The translations under genes and the position numbers were made by a program. The notes beneath the pieces are model-generated. The model saw only the letters and a list, made by a program, of their open reading frames with translations, was not told the DNA's origin and did not search any database. A stretch of 64,000 bases of DNA, taken from positions 2,480,001 through 2,544,000 of the forward strand of contig NGZR01000002.1 of NCBI GenBank assembly GCA_002197995.1. Direction: 5' to 3'. The DNA is from Gaeumannomyces sp. JS-464. Lineage: Eukaryota > Ascomycota > Sordariomycetes > Magnaporthales > Magnaporthaceae. Shown piece after piece: positions 23,331 to 34,526 of the stretch. Position 1 is the first letter of the stretch; every line of letters begins with the position of its first letter.

Positions 23331-24640
23331 GGCGTCGCAAGTGTTTGTTAAGCAGTTACAAAGCACTCGGGACGCTAAAAGAGGTTTACCAATCCTACTG
23401 CACATTTATGTATAAAAAACCCGAGGGTTTCCGACTTTCGGGCGTTTTCTTACGAGTTTTTTTTAGAGATAGAGATTAATCCAATAGGTCTACTACATGC
23501 ACCTCTTCTTTGCAATAGCTCTGCTACCGAGGCTTTAGAGCCTTAATAGCGCTAGCTATCAGCCCTAGTGGCAGTCCAAGACTACGGGGATCGAAGGGGT
23601 ATCTCGCCGTGAGCCTCAAAGTACTGGCAGCGGTCCTTGCGGTGTAGGGAGTCCAGCCCAACAGCCGCGTACGTGCTATGGATGACCGCCTCTTGCGCAT
23701 GATGAATGGCATGGCGATGCCTTCGCCCGGCCATCCTGACTGACACCCGTCTCGCGAACGAGACTCGCTATCTCGTCGCCAGCCACCAGGACCTGGCTCC
23801 GGGTCTTTAGGACCATGGCAGCTACGCCCTCCTGGCACGAGCAAATACACAGGTTAGTGCCTGGAAAGAAGGACAACGTTTCTCCTGGGACGACAGGTGG
23901 TACTTAACTTAAGCCTCGAGCATACCTGTCGTCACCGAGAACCCACATTCGGGGTCGTCCAGTGCGTGAGAGCATGTTGAGCTTGCTTTCCACGGCAACG
24001 GACCTAGGAACGAACAAAGTACTAGTCGCTGGTCTGTGCGCATAGGCTTCAAAAATTACGCATAATTAAGGCGCGTGCATACGGCCATGGAAAGAAACAT
24101 GCGGTGACAAAGCGAGTCCACGTCAAAGAGCGAGGGCGGCACTTTGATCAAAAGGTCCCGCGGGTTGCCAAGGATTTTCCAGAGCTTGCATAGGAGTTTG
24201 CGCCCCGGGAAACAGACAACCTAACCCAATAAAAGCTATAGGCTCAGTAAGCGGTGGGCTTATGCTCGGATGTCATTGTAATAAGTGCTAGGGGGTGGAT
24301 AAAAGATTGTGCAGTAATTAAAGCATAGACGCTATTTAAGCATTATCCGCCGAGGGTTGTTGGGCGAGCAAGGTTTGGACCCTGGATAGATATTGTGGGA
24401 CAGGAAAGTATCTGGTGAGAAAATTGTAGTAAAGTTGGATGCACTGCCGCGAGGGCGTGGGCTCGAAAAAAGATAATAACGTACAGTAACGTGACAAAAG
24501 TTTGTTCCACTTTCTCCACCACCCCCAAAAATCGCGTCGCGTTTTTAACACCGCGCCCAACCCTTACCATTTTTAATCGCTGACTGTTAGCCCAAATAGC
24601 GGCTCCCGTACGTTATTTTGGTGCCGTTTTAAGCGGAAAT
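23331..24640. other. Transition from PKS relic to AT-rich repeat block
   Basis: GC content falls across this stretch. Open frames are short and unrecognised. From about 23400 the sequence becomes A- and T-rich in patches, as at the edge of a RIP-affected region. No gene supported. Confidence 0.4.
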
Positions 24641-24649
24641 CGCCCTAAA

Positions 24650-24900
24650 AATGCCGAATTAACTCCTGCACAGCTTGCATTTATTTGTGGCGCTTGGGAA
24701 GCTGGTAAATCCAAGAAGGCCTTGGCCGAGGAGTTTTAATGCACGACGCCTACCATTACTAACACGATTAAACGCGCATAACTCCACGGCACCTTTACGT
24801 CTTTGCTCGTTCCGGTGTTACAACCAGCGTACGAAAGGGCAGACTCGCAAAAAGTGCGGGGCATCCAAACCTAAAAAAGGGGCCAGGGCAGCTCCACCCA
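24650..24900 (+). mobile_element. Tc1/mariner-like transposase N-terminal fragment
   Basis: The plus strand reads ELTPAQLAFICGAWEAG then KSKKALAEEF, a stop, CTTPTITNTIKRA, and after shifts a short basic tail. This pattern of a helix-turn-helix recognition domain is typical of Tc1/mariner transposases. No catalytic part follows, because the LTR of the next element starts at about 24928. So the fragment was cut by that insertion or was already partial. Confidence 0.4.
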
Positions 24901-24927
24901 AAGGCGGTCACGTGCCGAGTGAGAAAA

Positions 24928-25303
24928 ATATGTAAGCTATGGACATAGCCAACATATCCAGGACCACTTCCGAAAATATGTAAGCTATAAACATAGTTAA
25001 CATATTTAGTACCACCTTCGAAGATATATGAGCTATAAATATAACTAACATATCCGACGATTAAAAAAGGATAAATAATTATAAAAAGGATGGATTTCTT
25101 ATTATTTAAATAGTTTTAATTAAAGTTTGGCATTAATTAATTTAAGTTAGTTTTAAAACACCTTTTTAAGTAAGCAATTAAACTATTGTTATTAAGTTTA
25201 CTAAACTTTTTAACAAGCGTACTATTTTAAACACCTTTTTTAAACGACTTTACTTTAAAAGCAAAAGCTTATTTATAACATTTTAATTAATCCTGTTTAG
25301 CGT
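24928..25303 (+). repeat. 5' LTR of the gypsy-like element (strongly mutated)
   Basis: It starts with three tandem subrepeats of about 50 bases (tgtaagctat...acatag...aacatat) and ends near the 5' gag side. It matches 30430-30768 with dozens of C to T and G to A changes, for example agctcggcattag there against agtttggcattaa here. Confidence 0.6.
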
Positions 25304-25329
25304 TTACTAAAAGTACGAATAGTACGATT

Positions 25330-26290
25330 ATAACGACCTTAAAAACCAGAAAATCGGCACCTGCCTTCACGTTCGAATATAATAGCGTAACGTGCATTAC
25401 GGTTAACGCTTTCGACTTTTTTAAAGTTATAATAAGGGAGTTACAAAAAAGTAAAGCTAAACTAGCCGCGGTAAAAGCTAAAATAGTGGAAGAATAACTT
25501 AAACTTACGGTATTTACGTACAAATTCTCCACGCCCGATAAATATAATAAAAAGGAAAGCAAATTCCGAACTTTTTTTGCTAAATGCAAAAGTTACTTTT
25601 TATTTTACTAAATCCATTTCGAAAAGAAAAAATAAAAGGTCGCTTACGCGGTAACCCGTTTTAACGGTAAAGTTAAAAACTAATTTAAACCTATTTAAGC
25701 AAATTATTTAAAAAGTTTCGACGAATCGAACGAAATTACGAAAATCGTATTCGTTAATTTCGACAAATTTAAAGAAAAAATCGCTAAAATGTTCGAACAA
25801 ATCGACGAAAAACGAGTGTCCGAAAAAAAGCTATTTTAACTTCGATAAAAAGGAGCAACGTTAACGTATATATTAAAATTCCAGCGATTTATTAACAAAT
25901 TCGATTGGATCGATTAAACTAAAATTACTCACTTTTATACCGGTTTGCGCGATAACGTAAAAAACGAAATGGCTAAAATTAAGCAACCGGACATTTTTAC
26001 TAAATACGTTACGGTAATTGTTAAAATTAGCGATAAGTTATACAAACGAAAATTGGAAAAAAAGGGATAACAATTTAAAAATGTAATATAAAATAAAGCT
26101 AATTAAAAAAAGCTAAATAGCAACAATTTACGGCATTAGGGATTTATTTTAAACTAATGGATTTAAACGCAAAAGTTACGCATTAAAAAAAAGTTAAATT
26201 CCAAAACTTTAAAAACGGGAAATGCTTTAAATGCGGCGAGGCAGGTTACATTAAAAAAAACTGCTTTTAACGCAATAGGCGATAAATAAC
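25330..26290 (+). pseudogene. gag-like frame with CCHC zinc knuckle
   Basis: The frame is full of TAA codons but readable. The zinc knuckle at 26223-26264 is CFKCGEAGYIKKNC, a CX2CX4HX4C motif in which the His is Tyr, a C to T change. This is the nucleic-acid-binding end of a retrotransposon capsid protein, now dead. Confidence 0.6.
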
Positions 26291-27784
26291 AGTCGCCTAA
26301 TAAAAGGATAATAAAGCGAACAAAACCTTATGCTTTAAAACAGCGTTTAATTAAATTTACTATTATAAAAACTCGTGTATAATACATTAGTTAAATAAAA
26401 ACGTGTTAAAGTAGTACTTAAAAAAAGGGTTATAATACGTAAAAAACCTAGCAAAAGCTTAACTCGACTCGAATATAATAGCAAAAGTAAATAACACGCC
26501 GTTTTCGAACTTATAAAGTTTAAAAAGAAAAACGATATTATCGCCCGTATCGCTTTTAAAATTAACGGAATAAAAATAACTGGAAGGTTATAAAACCCAA
26601 AAAAGTACGAGGTTTTACCAGGCGAAAGCAAAGTCGAAAAGAGAAATTCTTTGGATATTAATAGCAAAATTAGCTGGGAACCATTAAGGCAAACCCATTT
26701 TGTAAAAGGTTAAAAAAGAATTAAAGAACTTAAATAAGCAACCTCGAAGTTCGATATTAAAAAAGCTTACATTTCGCTTAAACTGTTAAAAAATAACTAA
26801 TGGGTTTAGGATTAGCTTAAACCTATTAGCGGAATTATGCATATAAAACTAGCGTACAGCGATAACGGATAATTTTTAAACTAATTCCGAAACGATTAAT
26901 CCGTTATGTATTACGGAAAACTATATAACGACGTGTTAAAAAAAGGATTACGCCGTGTTAAAACGCACTCGTTAAATTACCCAAATTTGCACGTTAATTT
27001 AATAAAACATATCGAGCTTTTTTAAATAAAATTCATATAAAACGAATGTTAGTAGCATTTAGCAATTAAATTAAAAAGCGATTTTTTTCTTAAAAAGAAA
27101 GGAAAAAGGCTAATTAAACACTTAAAAAAGGATTACTAACTCCTAAAATGGAAGGTTTAAACCGTGGATTACTAACAATTCGCAATAACTTTCGCACTTT
27201 TGCTATTATATATTATAATATGTATGTTAAAGCTTTTAACGTACCATTTTTACAGTAAGCCAAAATGCAAAATACATATAAAAAAAGGCCCGGGTTTAAG
27301 CCAATGGGTTAATACGGTTCGAAATGCCCGGAAGTACGGGAAAAAAACCCTAAAGTAAAAAACTAAAAAATCCACCCGAAATAAAAGCACGAAATAAACC
27401 GCGATAACAATTAAAAACCTTGTTCGTAATAAATAAAAATCGATATCGACATATAATGGTAAAGTTATAACATTAAAAAGGAAATTACGAGTTATAATTA
27501 ATAACGAGGCTTATAATAACTACTTTTCGCCGAAAGCAGCGAAAACGTACGAATTTTAAACACGAAAAAAGCAATAACCATATAACCTAAATATTATAAA
27601 AAAAAACTAATTACGTATAATAACGGAAAAATTAATATAAAAACCGATTATTTTAAATTTCGATTTTAATAAAAAAACTTTTAAGTTACCCTAAATGTTC
27701 GTAGCAATTGTACCGGTATAAGTTCTTAAAGTAAAAAAGCTTCCTAGTTTATATATTTTAAAAAGCTGTTTATTTTTTAAGTAT

Positions 27785-28045
27785 AAAAAAAGGCTCGTCG
27801 TGCAAGCCTCGCTCGGTATATGTATCCCGTGCCAAAAGCCGCGGGGTGCGGTCGTCGAAGCAATTCCCGGTATCGGGATTTAACCCGCGATTCGCACAAC
27901 TTCCGTGCATAACGGCATAACTGGTAATCTTCGCGTTAAAGCCTCCGTGCCGAAGAAACGTTATTTCCCGCTACGAAGCTTCGGGTTGTAAATCCACCGC
28001 ATTCGTTAATAGCTTTGTGCGACTTTTGGCTGCCTTTTTAACACT
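27785..28045. other. GC-richer island with a tRNA-like segment inside the AT-rich block
   Basis: About 260 bases keep normal GC content between very AT-rich flanks. The minus strand contains GCGGGTTAAATCCCG, which resembles a T arm and B box, preceded by arm-like pairs. It could be a tRNA relic or a tRNA-derived element. A full cloverleaf is not evident by eye. Confidence 0.25.
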
Positions 28046-28569
28046 AAATATTATAAACATAAAAAAGAAAATATTATTTTAAATATTTTGTAATTTAAAA
28101 AGGATAATTTACGAATAAATTAAATTACTAGCCAAATTTAATAGGAAAATTTATTAGCAGTTAAAAAAGTTTAATAATTACGAATTTTAAATAATAAGCA
28201 TGCGATGTTATAAAAAGCAGTTATAACGGTAGCAAAATAAAACAGTTAACCCCTGGTAATTGATATTAATAAATTCGCAATTATTCGATAGCAATATTAA
28301 TTCGAACGAACGAATAAAGCTTGCTATTTGAATAAAAAACGGTTTAGAAAATATTTTAAATATTAACGGTTATTTAAAATAAACTTAATAACCGTACTTT
28401 CTAAATACGAACCGTTCGATTTTAAAATTAAGTTTAAATTAAAAACGCGATTTAAATATTAAAAGGTATATTAATTTAACTTTTAATAATAAAAAGTGTT
28501 AAAATAACAATTAAAAAAACTTATAAAAAAGGTTTATTAAACCTTCGAATTTTTTAATAAAATAACGTA

Positions 28570-30422
28570 ATCCACTAGTATATGCCACATATTAATATAT
28601 GTTACACTTATACCTAACTTCCAATTAATCGACGCGCATACCAACTTAACAACGCTAAAAATCCATTTAAACTACTCGGAATTATATATATCGAACGTTT
28701 TTATTTCCTTTTAGCAAATGCGCGCATTATGTCTGGTTTTACCGCACGTGTTATATCGTTAACGAATCGTCGTCGCCTTTCTTTTTTAACTTTTATAATC
28801 GCGCATTTTTTACTATAATTGCCCATTTAGGTTTTGCTGGTTTAAAACATTTCGTATTTTTTTTAACAATATGTAACTCTTTTTATTAAACACGTGTTTT
28901 TTTGGCTTTCCGGCGTTTGCTTAATGCTTCGTTCGCTTTGCGTAGCGAAGCAATTTCGGCTTTAAAAAAGGCTATTTAATGCATTATTAAACTCGTCCTT
29001 TTCGTAAACTGGTTTACAGCCGTTAGCATAAGTAACGAAAAACTATTTCGGTAATTAAAAATCCGAGTTTTAATATATTCGGATTGCGAAATTGCGTTCC
29101 TAACTGTTTAAAGCGTTTTAAAAGTCCAAAGTTTAACGTTGTTTAAAAGCTTTTTCGGGGGAGTTAAAGTTCGTAATTTTACATCCAGCTTTTTTAAAAC
29201 CGAATCCGAATTAAAAAAAAGCAAAGCTAGCTTTTCGGAAACCTTTTTGGATTTTTTTTTCAGTTATAAAGTTAAAAAATGCCGTTTTAAACGCCGAAAA
29301 AAACTCGACTTTAATTACGTAATTAACGTGTAATTTTATTAAGCTTTCGATTTATTAATTGTACGCTTTTTTTTAACAGGCCGAAACATTTTAACGTTAA
29401 GCGGCTAAAAAAAGTAAAACAAATGTAAAGGTATGCAAAACGTAATAATATTATGTTTTTAATAATAAAGTTCGAAATCCGTCGAATAATAGCTTTTATA
29501 TTCGTTTAGCATTAATAAACGATAGCTGCTTTTTATGCGCGACGTAATATGCCTATCGAAATGTTAAATTTATTTTAAGCTAAGCTTATTCGTAGTTTAC
29601 CCGTTAACACTCGTTAAAATAACCTAATCGCGTAAAAAACCGGTTTTTAAATACCAATTGGCTAAATAGTATTGCTTTTTAACGATAATAAAAAAAAATC
29701 GCTTAACCGCAATAATTAACTTTTTAAATAATTATAGCCTATTCCCGGTTGCTAAATTGGATTAGCTTTGTTTTATTACGGCTTTTTAATGTTATAATAA
29801 TTATAACGGCGGCGATTATGCTTATAAAAAAGCCGGTTTCGTCGAAATTATAAATATCGTTATCTAAAATGCTATATTTAATTATAATATTCCGCATAAA
29901 GTCGAGCTAAGCAAAAACGAGCTTGGGATTTTCGCATTTGGCTTTTTGGTAATCGTATTTTCGAATTTAACGCGTACCGAGCTTTGCGCGGCGTTTAACG
30001 AACTTCGCGACCCAGTTGGTCCTAACGGTACCCGCGTCGCGTTTAGCGAACAGTCGGTTAGCCATATTTTTAACACCAAAATACCGGGAAGGGAATGCGT
30101 GAAAATCCAACTTAAGTATGTATTTAACAAACGCCTTCTTTTCGGATTTTGTTAATTTCCGTGTTTTGGGCATGTAATCGCGTCGAGCAATTTGGCCGCG
30201 CTTCCGCCGGGCGAAGGTGGAAAAGTTTATTTCGTAAATTTTAGCGGCGCCCCGGATATTTAACTGTGGATTCGATGCGATCGCCCGAAAGGCTAGAACA
30301 ATTTTGCGTTTGTCGCTTTTGTTTGCCATCGTTTGTTGTGGTGCTATTCGTGGATAAAGTTGAATTGACGCGTGGGCGCGTTAAGTGTGGCACACATTGA
30401 TGTGTGGCACATACTGGTGGAC
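28570..30422 (-). mobile_element. Fot1/pogo-like DNA transposon with about 42-bp terminal inverted repeats
   Basis: The two ends match as inverted repeats: the right end read on the minus strand is GTCCACCAGTATGTGCCACA, and the left end read on the plus strand is ATCCACTAGTATATGCCACA. All differences are G to A or C to T. Both ends are flanked by TA (28568-28569 and 30423-30424), the usual Tc1/mariner-pogo target. Length is 1853 bp. It encodes a transposase on the minus strand and lies in the 3' end of the gypsy-like element. Confidence 0.75.
28700..30329 (-). pseudogene. Fot1/pogo-type transposase (HTH-CENPB, DDE), broken
   Basis: The first 120 residues are open (MANKSDKRKIVLAFRAIA, then IRGAAKIYEINFSTFARRKR, ARRDYMPKTRKLT, ILKLDFHAFPSRYFGVKN, RDAGTVRTNWVAKFVKRRAK). 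This is a psq-type helix-turn-helix followed by a CENPB-type DNA-binding domain. The rest of the gene, toward lower coordinates, is riddled with stops. The region matching the third catalytic Asp near 29380 reads PLNVK, so Asp is Asn. A related copy lies at 62736-64000. Confidence 0.7.
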
Positions 30423-30429
30423 TACGTTA

Positions 30430-30768
30430 CTACCTTCGAAAATATGTAAACTATAAATATAGCTAACATATTTAATACCACTTCCGAAAATATATAAGCT
30501 ATAAATATAACTAACATATTTAACAACTAAAAAAGGATAAACAACTATAAGAAAAATGGATTTCCTACTGTTTAAATAGTTTTAACTGAAGCTCGGCATT
30601 AGTTAACCTAAGCTAGCTCCAAAGCACCCCCTTGGGCAAGTAATTAAACTACTGTTACCAAGTTCACCAAACCCCTTGACATGCGTACTGTTCTAAACAC
30701 CTCCCCTAGGCGGCCCTACCCTAGGAGCAGAAGCTTGTTTGTAACATTATCCTGGATCCAGTACAGCG
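30430..30768 (+). repeat. 3' LTR of the gypsy-like element (weakly mutated)
   Basis: It has at least two of the roughly 50-base subrepeats, then the same sequence as the 5' repeat but with many more C and G kept. GC content rises sharply within it, marking the right edge of the mutated block. Confidence 0.6.
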
Positions 30769-31030
30769 TAAAGGAAGTTAAGGCAAGCGCCAAAGGCGTG
30801 GTAATGCTGGCTTTTTGTTACAGCGGCACGACGTTAAGTGCACTTGAGCCTTTTCGAAACTTGCTGCTTTCATTGACCGGGAATATCTTTGGCGACGAGA
30901 GGAAAAAAAGGGAGAAGCCACAAGTGCGGCTCTCGCTACGGGATGGCTTACGTTCCGCCGGCTCACCGCTGTTGCCGCCTTCTTATATAGCTGCGAAGCT
31001 GAAATGATGGCCCGGCTGCCAATGCCAACG

Positions 31031-31172
31031 CAGCCCCGGCTGGGCCAATGTGCTCTAGGTAACCACTTGCACATGTCAAATTCACGATTCAAGCAGGCCT
31101 ACAGCCCCGGCTGGGCCAATAAGCCCCAAGTAACCACTTGCACATGTCAAATGCACGATTCAAGCAGGCTTA
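31031..31172. repeat. Tandem duplication, 71-bp unit x2
   Basis: The unit beginning cagccccggctgggccaat occurs twice with a period of 71 bases and only a few differences. Confidence 0.85.
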
Positions 31173-31692
31173 CAGCCCGACCTAAACAGCAACCGATGTA
31201 CGGGGTCAGCCTATTCTGCGGTCAGTGGCTGCAGAAAGCTGTAGCCCTATAAAAATGAGTGGTGGTGGGCCGCTGGCATTGCTCACACCGATCCAAACTT
31301 GGACCTGGCAGACTTCCTTGTCAAGCGCGACACTGATGGGGTACCGTCTGTCGTTCCAGCGGAGCTTAACGTGCTTAGGGATGGAGTATCTGAGCTCGCG
31401 GGAGACCATCATAAAGTGCCCACGACTTGGTTCGCTGTCGGACGACTGCCTCGGTCGGCGTCGCACAAGGTGGATCGCGGAGCGATGCGGAATTTCAAAC
31501 TATAGCTCGGCGTTATATCCACTAGAGAGAGTCAAGCAGACATGTTTTGACCTTTCAACCCCAGTAGGAAGATGACGCCGCTCGAGCCTATGAGCTTCCA
31601 ATTACACCATTAGTCTGGGAAAGTGGCTTATGCATTGTCCGATATGTTGCAGCTTTCACATGCTCGGCGGAGGCTGTTCTGTTCCAGTATGA

Positions 31693-31696
<4 letters not shown>

Positions 31697-31724
<28 letters not shown>
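31697..31724. repeat. Poly-C tract, 28 bases
   Basis: An uninterrupted run of 28 C in an intergenic region. The exact length may be uncertain in the assembly. Confidence 0.9.
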
Positions 31725-31725
<1 letters not shown>

Positions 31726-32161
31726 TCCCGTGAAGGTGTCCCCGTTCTGGATTTAGCGGTTCGGGGTTGCTGCGGGTTGCGGTTGCCCCGCTTGTGGCCG
31801 CCATGGCGCGCTCGAGGATCGGCCGAGCGCGGGGCGGCCGTCGCCCCAGGACCGTGGCGTTAAAAGGCCAGGGTTTGGGAGAACCTGCCGGGTGGAGCGA
31901 CGGATGATGAACCGGCTCCCGGACGTTGGGGCTGCTTCCGCTGCCAGGCCCTCCCCGCGGCGCCAAGCGACGGTTTTGCTACCATACACCGACGACTGGT
32001 GAACCGCTGGCCTTCTGCTGCGAGTCGAAGTAGTTGATCTTGGCTGCCGTCCTAGCTATGGTTCAGGCTGCTGCCCTTGCTGTTGTTGGGGAATGCTCAC
32101 GCCATCTGGGCAATGGCCACCTCCTCTCTGCGCCGCGATGCGCAATGTACTACAAGCTTCA

Positions 32162-32209
32162 GGCATGCGCATCTGCAAAGTTTCGGGCATGCGCATCTGC
32201 AAAGTTTCG
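32162..32209. repeat. Perfect 24-bp tandem repeat x2
   Basis: The unit starting ggcatgcgcatctgcaaag occurs twice in a row without differences and starts a third time. Confidence 0.85.
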
Positions 32210-32704
32210 GGCATCTCCCGACACGCTGTCGGTCAACGGCCGGTCTCCGGAAATGCAGCAAAGGGGTTCCCCGTCAAATCCCAGCTCAGACAGCCTGCCG
32301 ATTTCAACCACCAGTGATTTTGCTACTGGTGATGGGTGCTGAGGAAGGGAGTCACAAGCTTCAGCCTATTGGCGGGCGATTTTAGCACCCTCGCGCCAAA
32401 GACACGACATGACTGCAACCTACAGAGCCAAACTGCGGCCGGATAACTAGTCAGCCCCTACGGAACTTTTTGCCCTTCACGGCACAACAACTGCCCAAGG
32501 GCTGGAGATTGGGCGGCGCGCAAAATGATTGCGTACGGAATGATTAACCTTTATGTGATGATGTGCCATCCCCTCTGGCTAGTTGGCGCATATATACTCT
32601 GTATATTAGCAAAAGCTAGGCCCTGCTCTCTCTCGAATCCGGTTCGATTTCGAAGGCATAATTCCCAGCATCCTCCCTAGCAGAGCAAAACGCCAACGGA
32701 GGAC

Positions 32705-34044
32705 ATGATTCCAATTGTCCTCCTCTGCGATGGCACGTGGTGCGGCCGGGATGCGGGCACCCAAACCAACGTCTACCGGCTGGCCGAGCTCGTCGGCCTC
32801 GGCGTCGCCAACCCCCAATTCGGAAGACGAACACGTCCTCGTCAGGCCCGAGATCAAGGCCCGCTATCGGCACGGCGTCGGCCTTAACAGCGGCTTCCTC
32901 GACTACCTTTTCAATGGAGTCACGGCCATGGACATCGCCCAAGAGTGCACCGGCGCCTACAAGTTCGTCGTCGACCATTACGACGCCGCCGACCACGAGG
33001 TTTGGATGTTCGGCCTTAGTCGCGGCGCCTATACGGTCCGCTGCGTCGCCGGCATGATCAACAACTGCGGCATCGTGCGTCGGCAGGCGAGCGAGGAGCA
33101 GACGCGGCTGCTGTGCGAGGAGGTGTACCGCATATACCGGTCGAAGCTGGAGGTTAACGAGCCGCACTCGGCGCAGTCGGCCGATTTCCGGAGGAGGAAG
33201 TCCTGGCCCCTCATCGGGGATGAGGCGCCCGGAGAGATTGCGCGACGGCCGCCGGTGACGTTTATGGGGCTGTGGGACACGGTCGGGTCGCTGGGGATCC
33301 CGATTTTGACGGGTGGCATGGGCCTCGACTGGCCCGAGTTCTACGACGACCAGGTCTCTCCGGTCGTCGATCGGGTCCACCACTTCGTGTCGCTTCACGA
33401 CCGCTTCTACATCTTCCAGCCCTGTCTGACCCGGCGCAGGCACCGCACGGACGGCCGGCCCCAGCCGAGGCCCGTCCACGAAGAGTGGCTTCCGGGCGTC
33501 CACTACGACCTCGGCAGGCAGCGCTTCCGCTTCTTCCGCATCGGCGCCGGGCTTCATCGAGGGCCTGCTGGCGCGGTGGAGGTTCGCGACCAAAGTCATC
33601 GAGCCCAACGAGGTGCTTTCCGACTTCGCATTTCTCAAAATGTTGAAAAGCATCCAAGCGCACAGTGCTGATCCGACGGCGGCCGTGGTTATCCCGTCGC
33701 GCGCCTTGGCACGGAGATGCAGCTACGGAGGGAATCCATCATCTCGAACAACGCCAGCAGGGGCGATGGGGACGTTTATGCCCGCGTCACGCAATACGGC
33801 CCTTGGGGGCAGTTCTTTTGGGATCTCGGGAGGCTGTGGAGGGCTGAGGAACGCAAGACGCCGGCCATTTGGTCGCTTTCTTTGCTCTGAGGCCTCGGTT
33901 TATCTCCACCGACAATGCCGACGTGTACGATTACACAGTAAAGATGCAGACGTGGGAATCCCTGGGGTGATTGGTACACTCGGGGACATCTCTGCAGAAA
34001 GGTATCCCTCCGGGACTCGCCAGTCCTGGATGTCTCGGATGTAA
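32705..34044 (+). pseudogene. DUF2235 alpha/beta-hydrolase, frameshifted
   Basis: The gene starts MIPIVLLCDGTWCG and GTQTNVYRLAELVG, the conserved opening of DUF2235 proteins. A shift near 32822 leads into LVRPEIKARYRHGVGL and FLDYLFNGVTAMDIAQE. The nucleophile elbow is intact: VWMFGLSRGAYTVRC (GxSxG). PPVTFMGLWDTVGSLG and DRVHHFVSLHDRFYIF follow. Then shifts near 33550-33590 lead to VIEPNEVLSDFAFLKMLK, and later ones to VYARVTQYGPWGQFFWDLG and SAERYPSGTRQSWMSRM with a TGA/TAA-type end at 34044. At least four indels, no early stop by substitution. DUF2235 covers phospholipase-type hydrolases; the fungal members have no assigned substrate. Confidence 0.75.
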
Positions 34045-34526
34045 AGCGTTGACGACGGAGGGCTGAAGGTAATAGGGCATGGATTGCGGGAGTCCTGCCC
34101 CCCAAAGTAGCGCCAAGACGTTGACGCAGGTGGAACCGAACCGGGGCCCCGCGCTGTCGGGAACGGGCGTCAAGGGAGTGGAATGGAAAAGGGAGCGAGA
34201 AAATCGATAGGGACAATTAAAACTGACCAATCCCGGGCGAAGTCGCTCCTCGCTCGTTTTAAAACGGTCGGTCGCCCGATGCTTCGAGCCGTACCCCACA
34301 ATCGATAATCTTTTAGCGCACGACCCGGCAAAGGGCTGATCTTAGCGCCTGCAAACCATGCGGAGGAGTCGGCTCGCCGGGGCCGCCAAAAACGAGAACG
34401 CGCTGCCGCAAAACGACCTAGCCGCCCCTATCGTGCTTGCAGCCTCGACCTCTCACTCTTTACAACCACACTCGCTTTTACATTCGCTTTTACGCTCGCT
34501 TCTTACACTCGCTTTATTTCCGGACG
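34045..34526. other. Upstream region of the tyrosinase gene
   Basis: No gene is supported. The last 100 bases are CT-rich (repeated cttttacattcgc-like blocks at 34470-34510), as in many fungal promoters and leaders. Confidence 0.4.

Larger units (their letters stand above)
24928..30768 (+). mobile_element. Ty3/gypsy-like LTR retrotransposon relic, RIP-mutated
   Basis: Long direct repeats flank an AT-rich interior. On the plus strand the interior has a gag-like region (FYTGLRDNVKNEMAKIK and ISDKLYKRKLEKKG near 25930-26060, typical of Ty3/gypsy gag) and a CCHC zinc knuckle at 26223-26264. Polymerase motifs are too eroded to name with confidence. A DNA transposon (28570-30422) sits within or just before the 3' repeat. 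Minus that insertion the element is about 4 kb, shorter than a full gypsy. Nearly all differences between the repeats are C to T or G to A. Confidence 0.65.
30769..32704. other. Intergenic region with small repeats, no supported gene
   Basis: GC content is normal again. Open frames are short and none is recognised. The stretch holds a 71-bp tandem duplication, a poly-C tract and a 24-bp tandem repeat, listed separately. The last 200 bases should contain the promoter of the DUF2235 gene. Confidence 0.45.

Noticed and set aside
24928..30768. Integrated virus
   Set aside because: LTRs, a gag zinc knuckle and the nested DNA transposon fit ordinary retrotransposons; no envelope or capsid gene of a virus is seen.
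31031..32209. CRISPR array
   Set aside because: The repeats are only two copies, tandem, without spacers, and the window is fungal.
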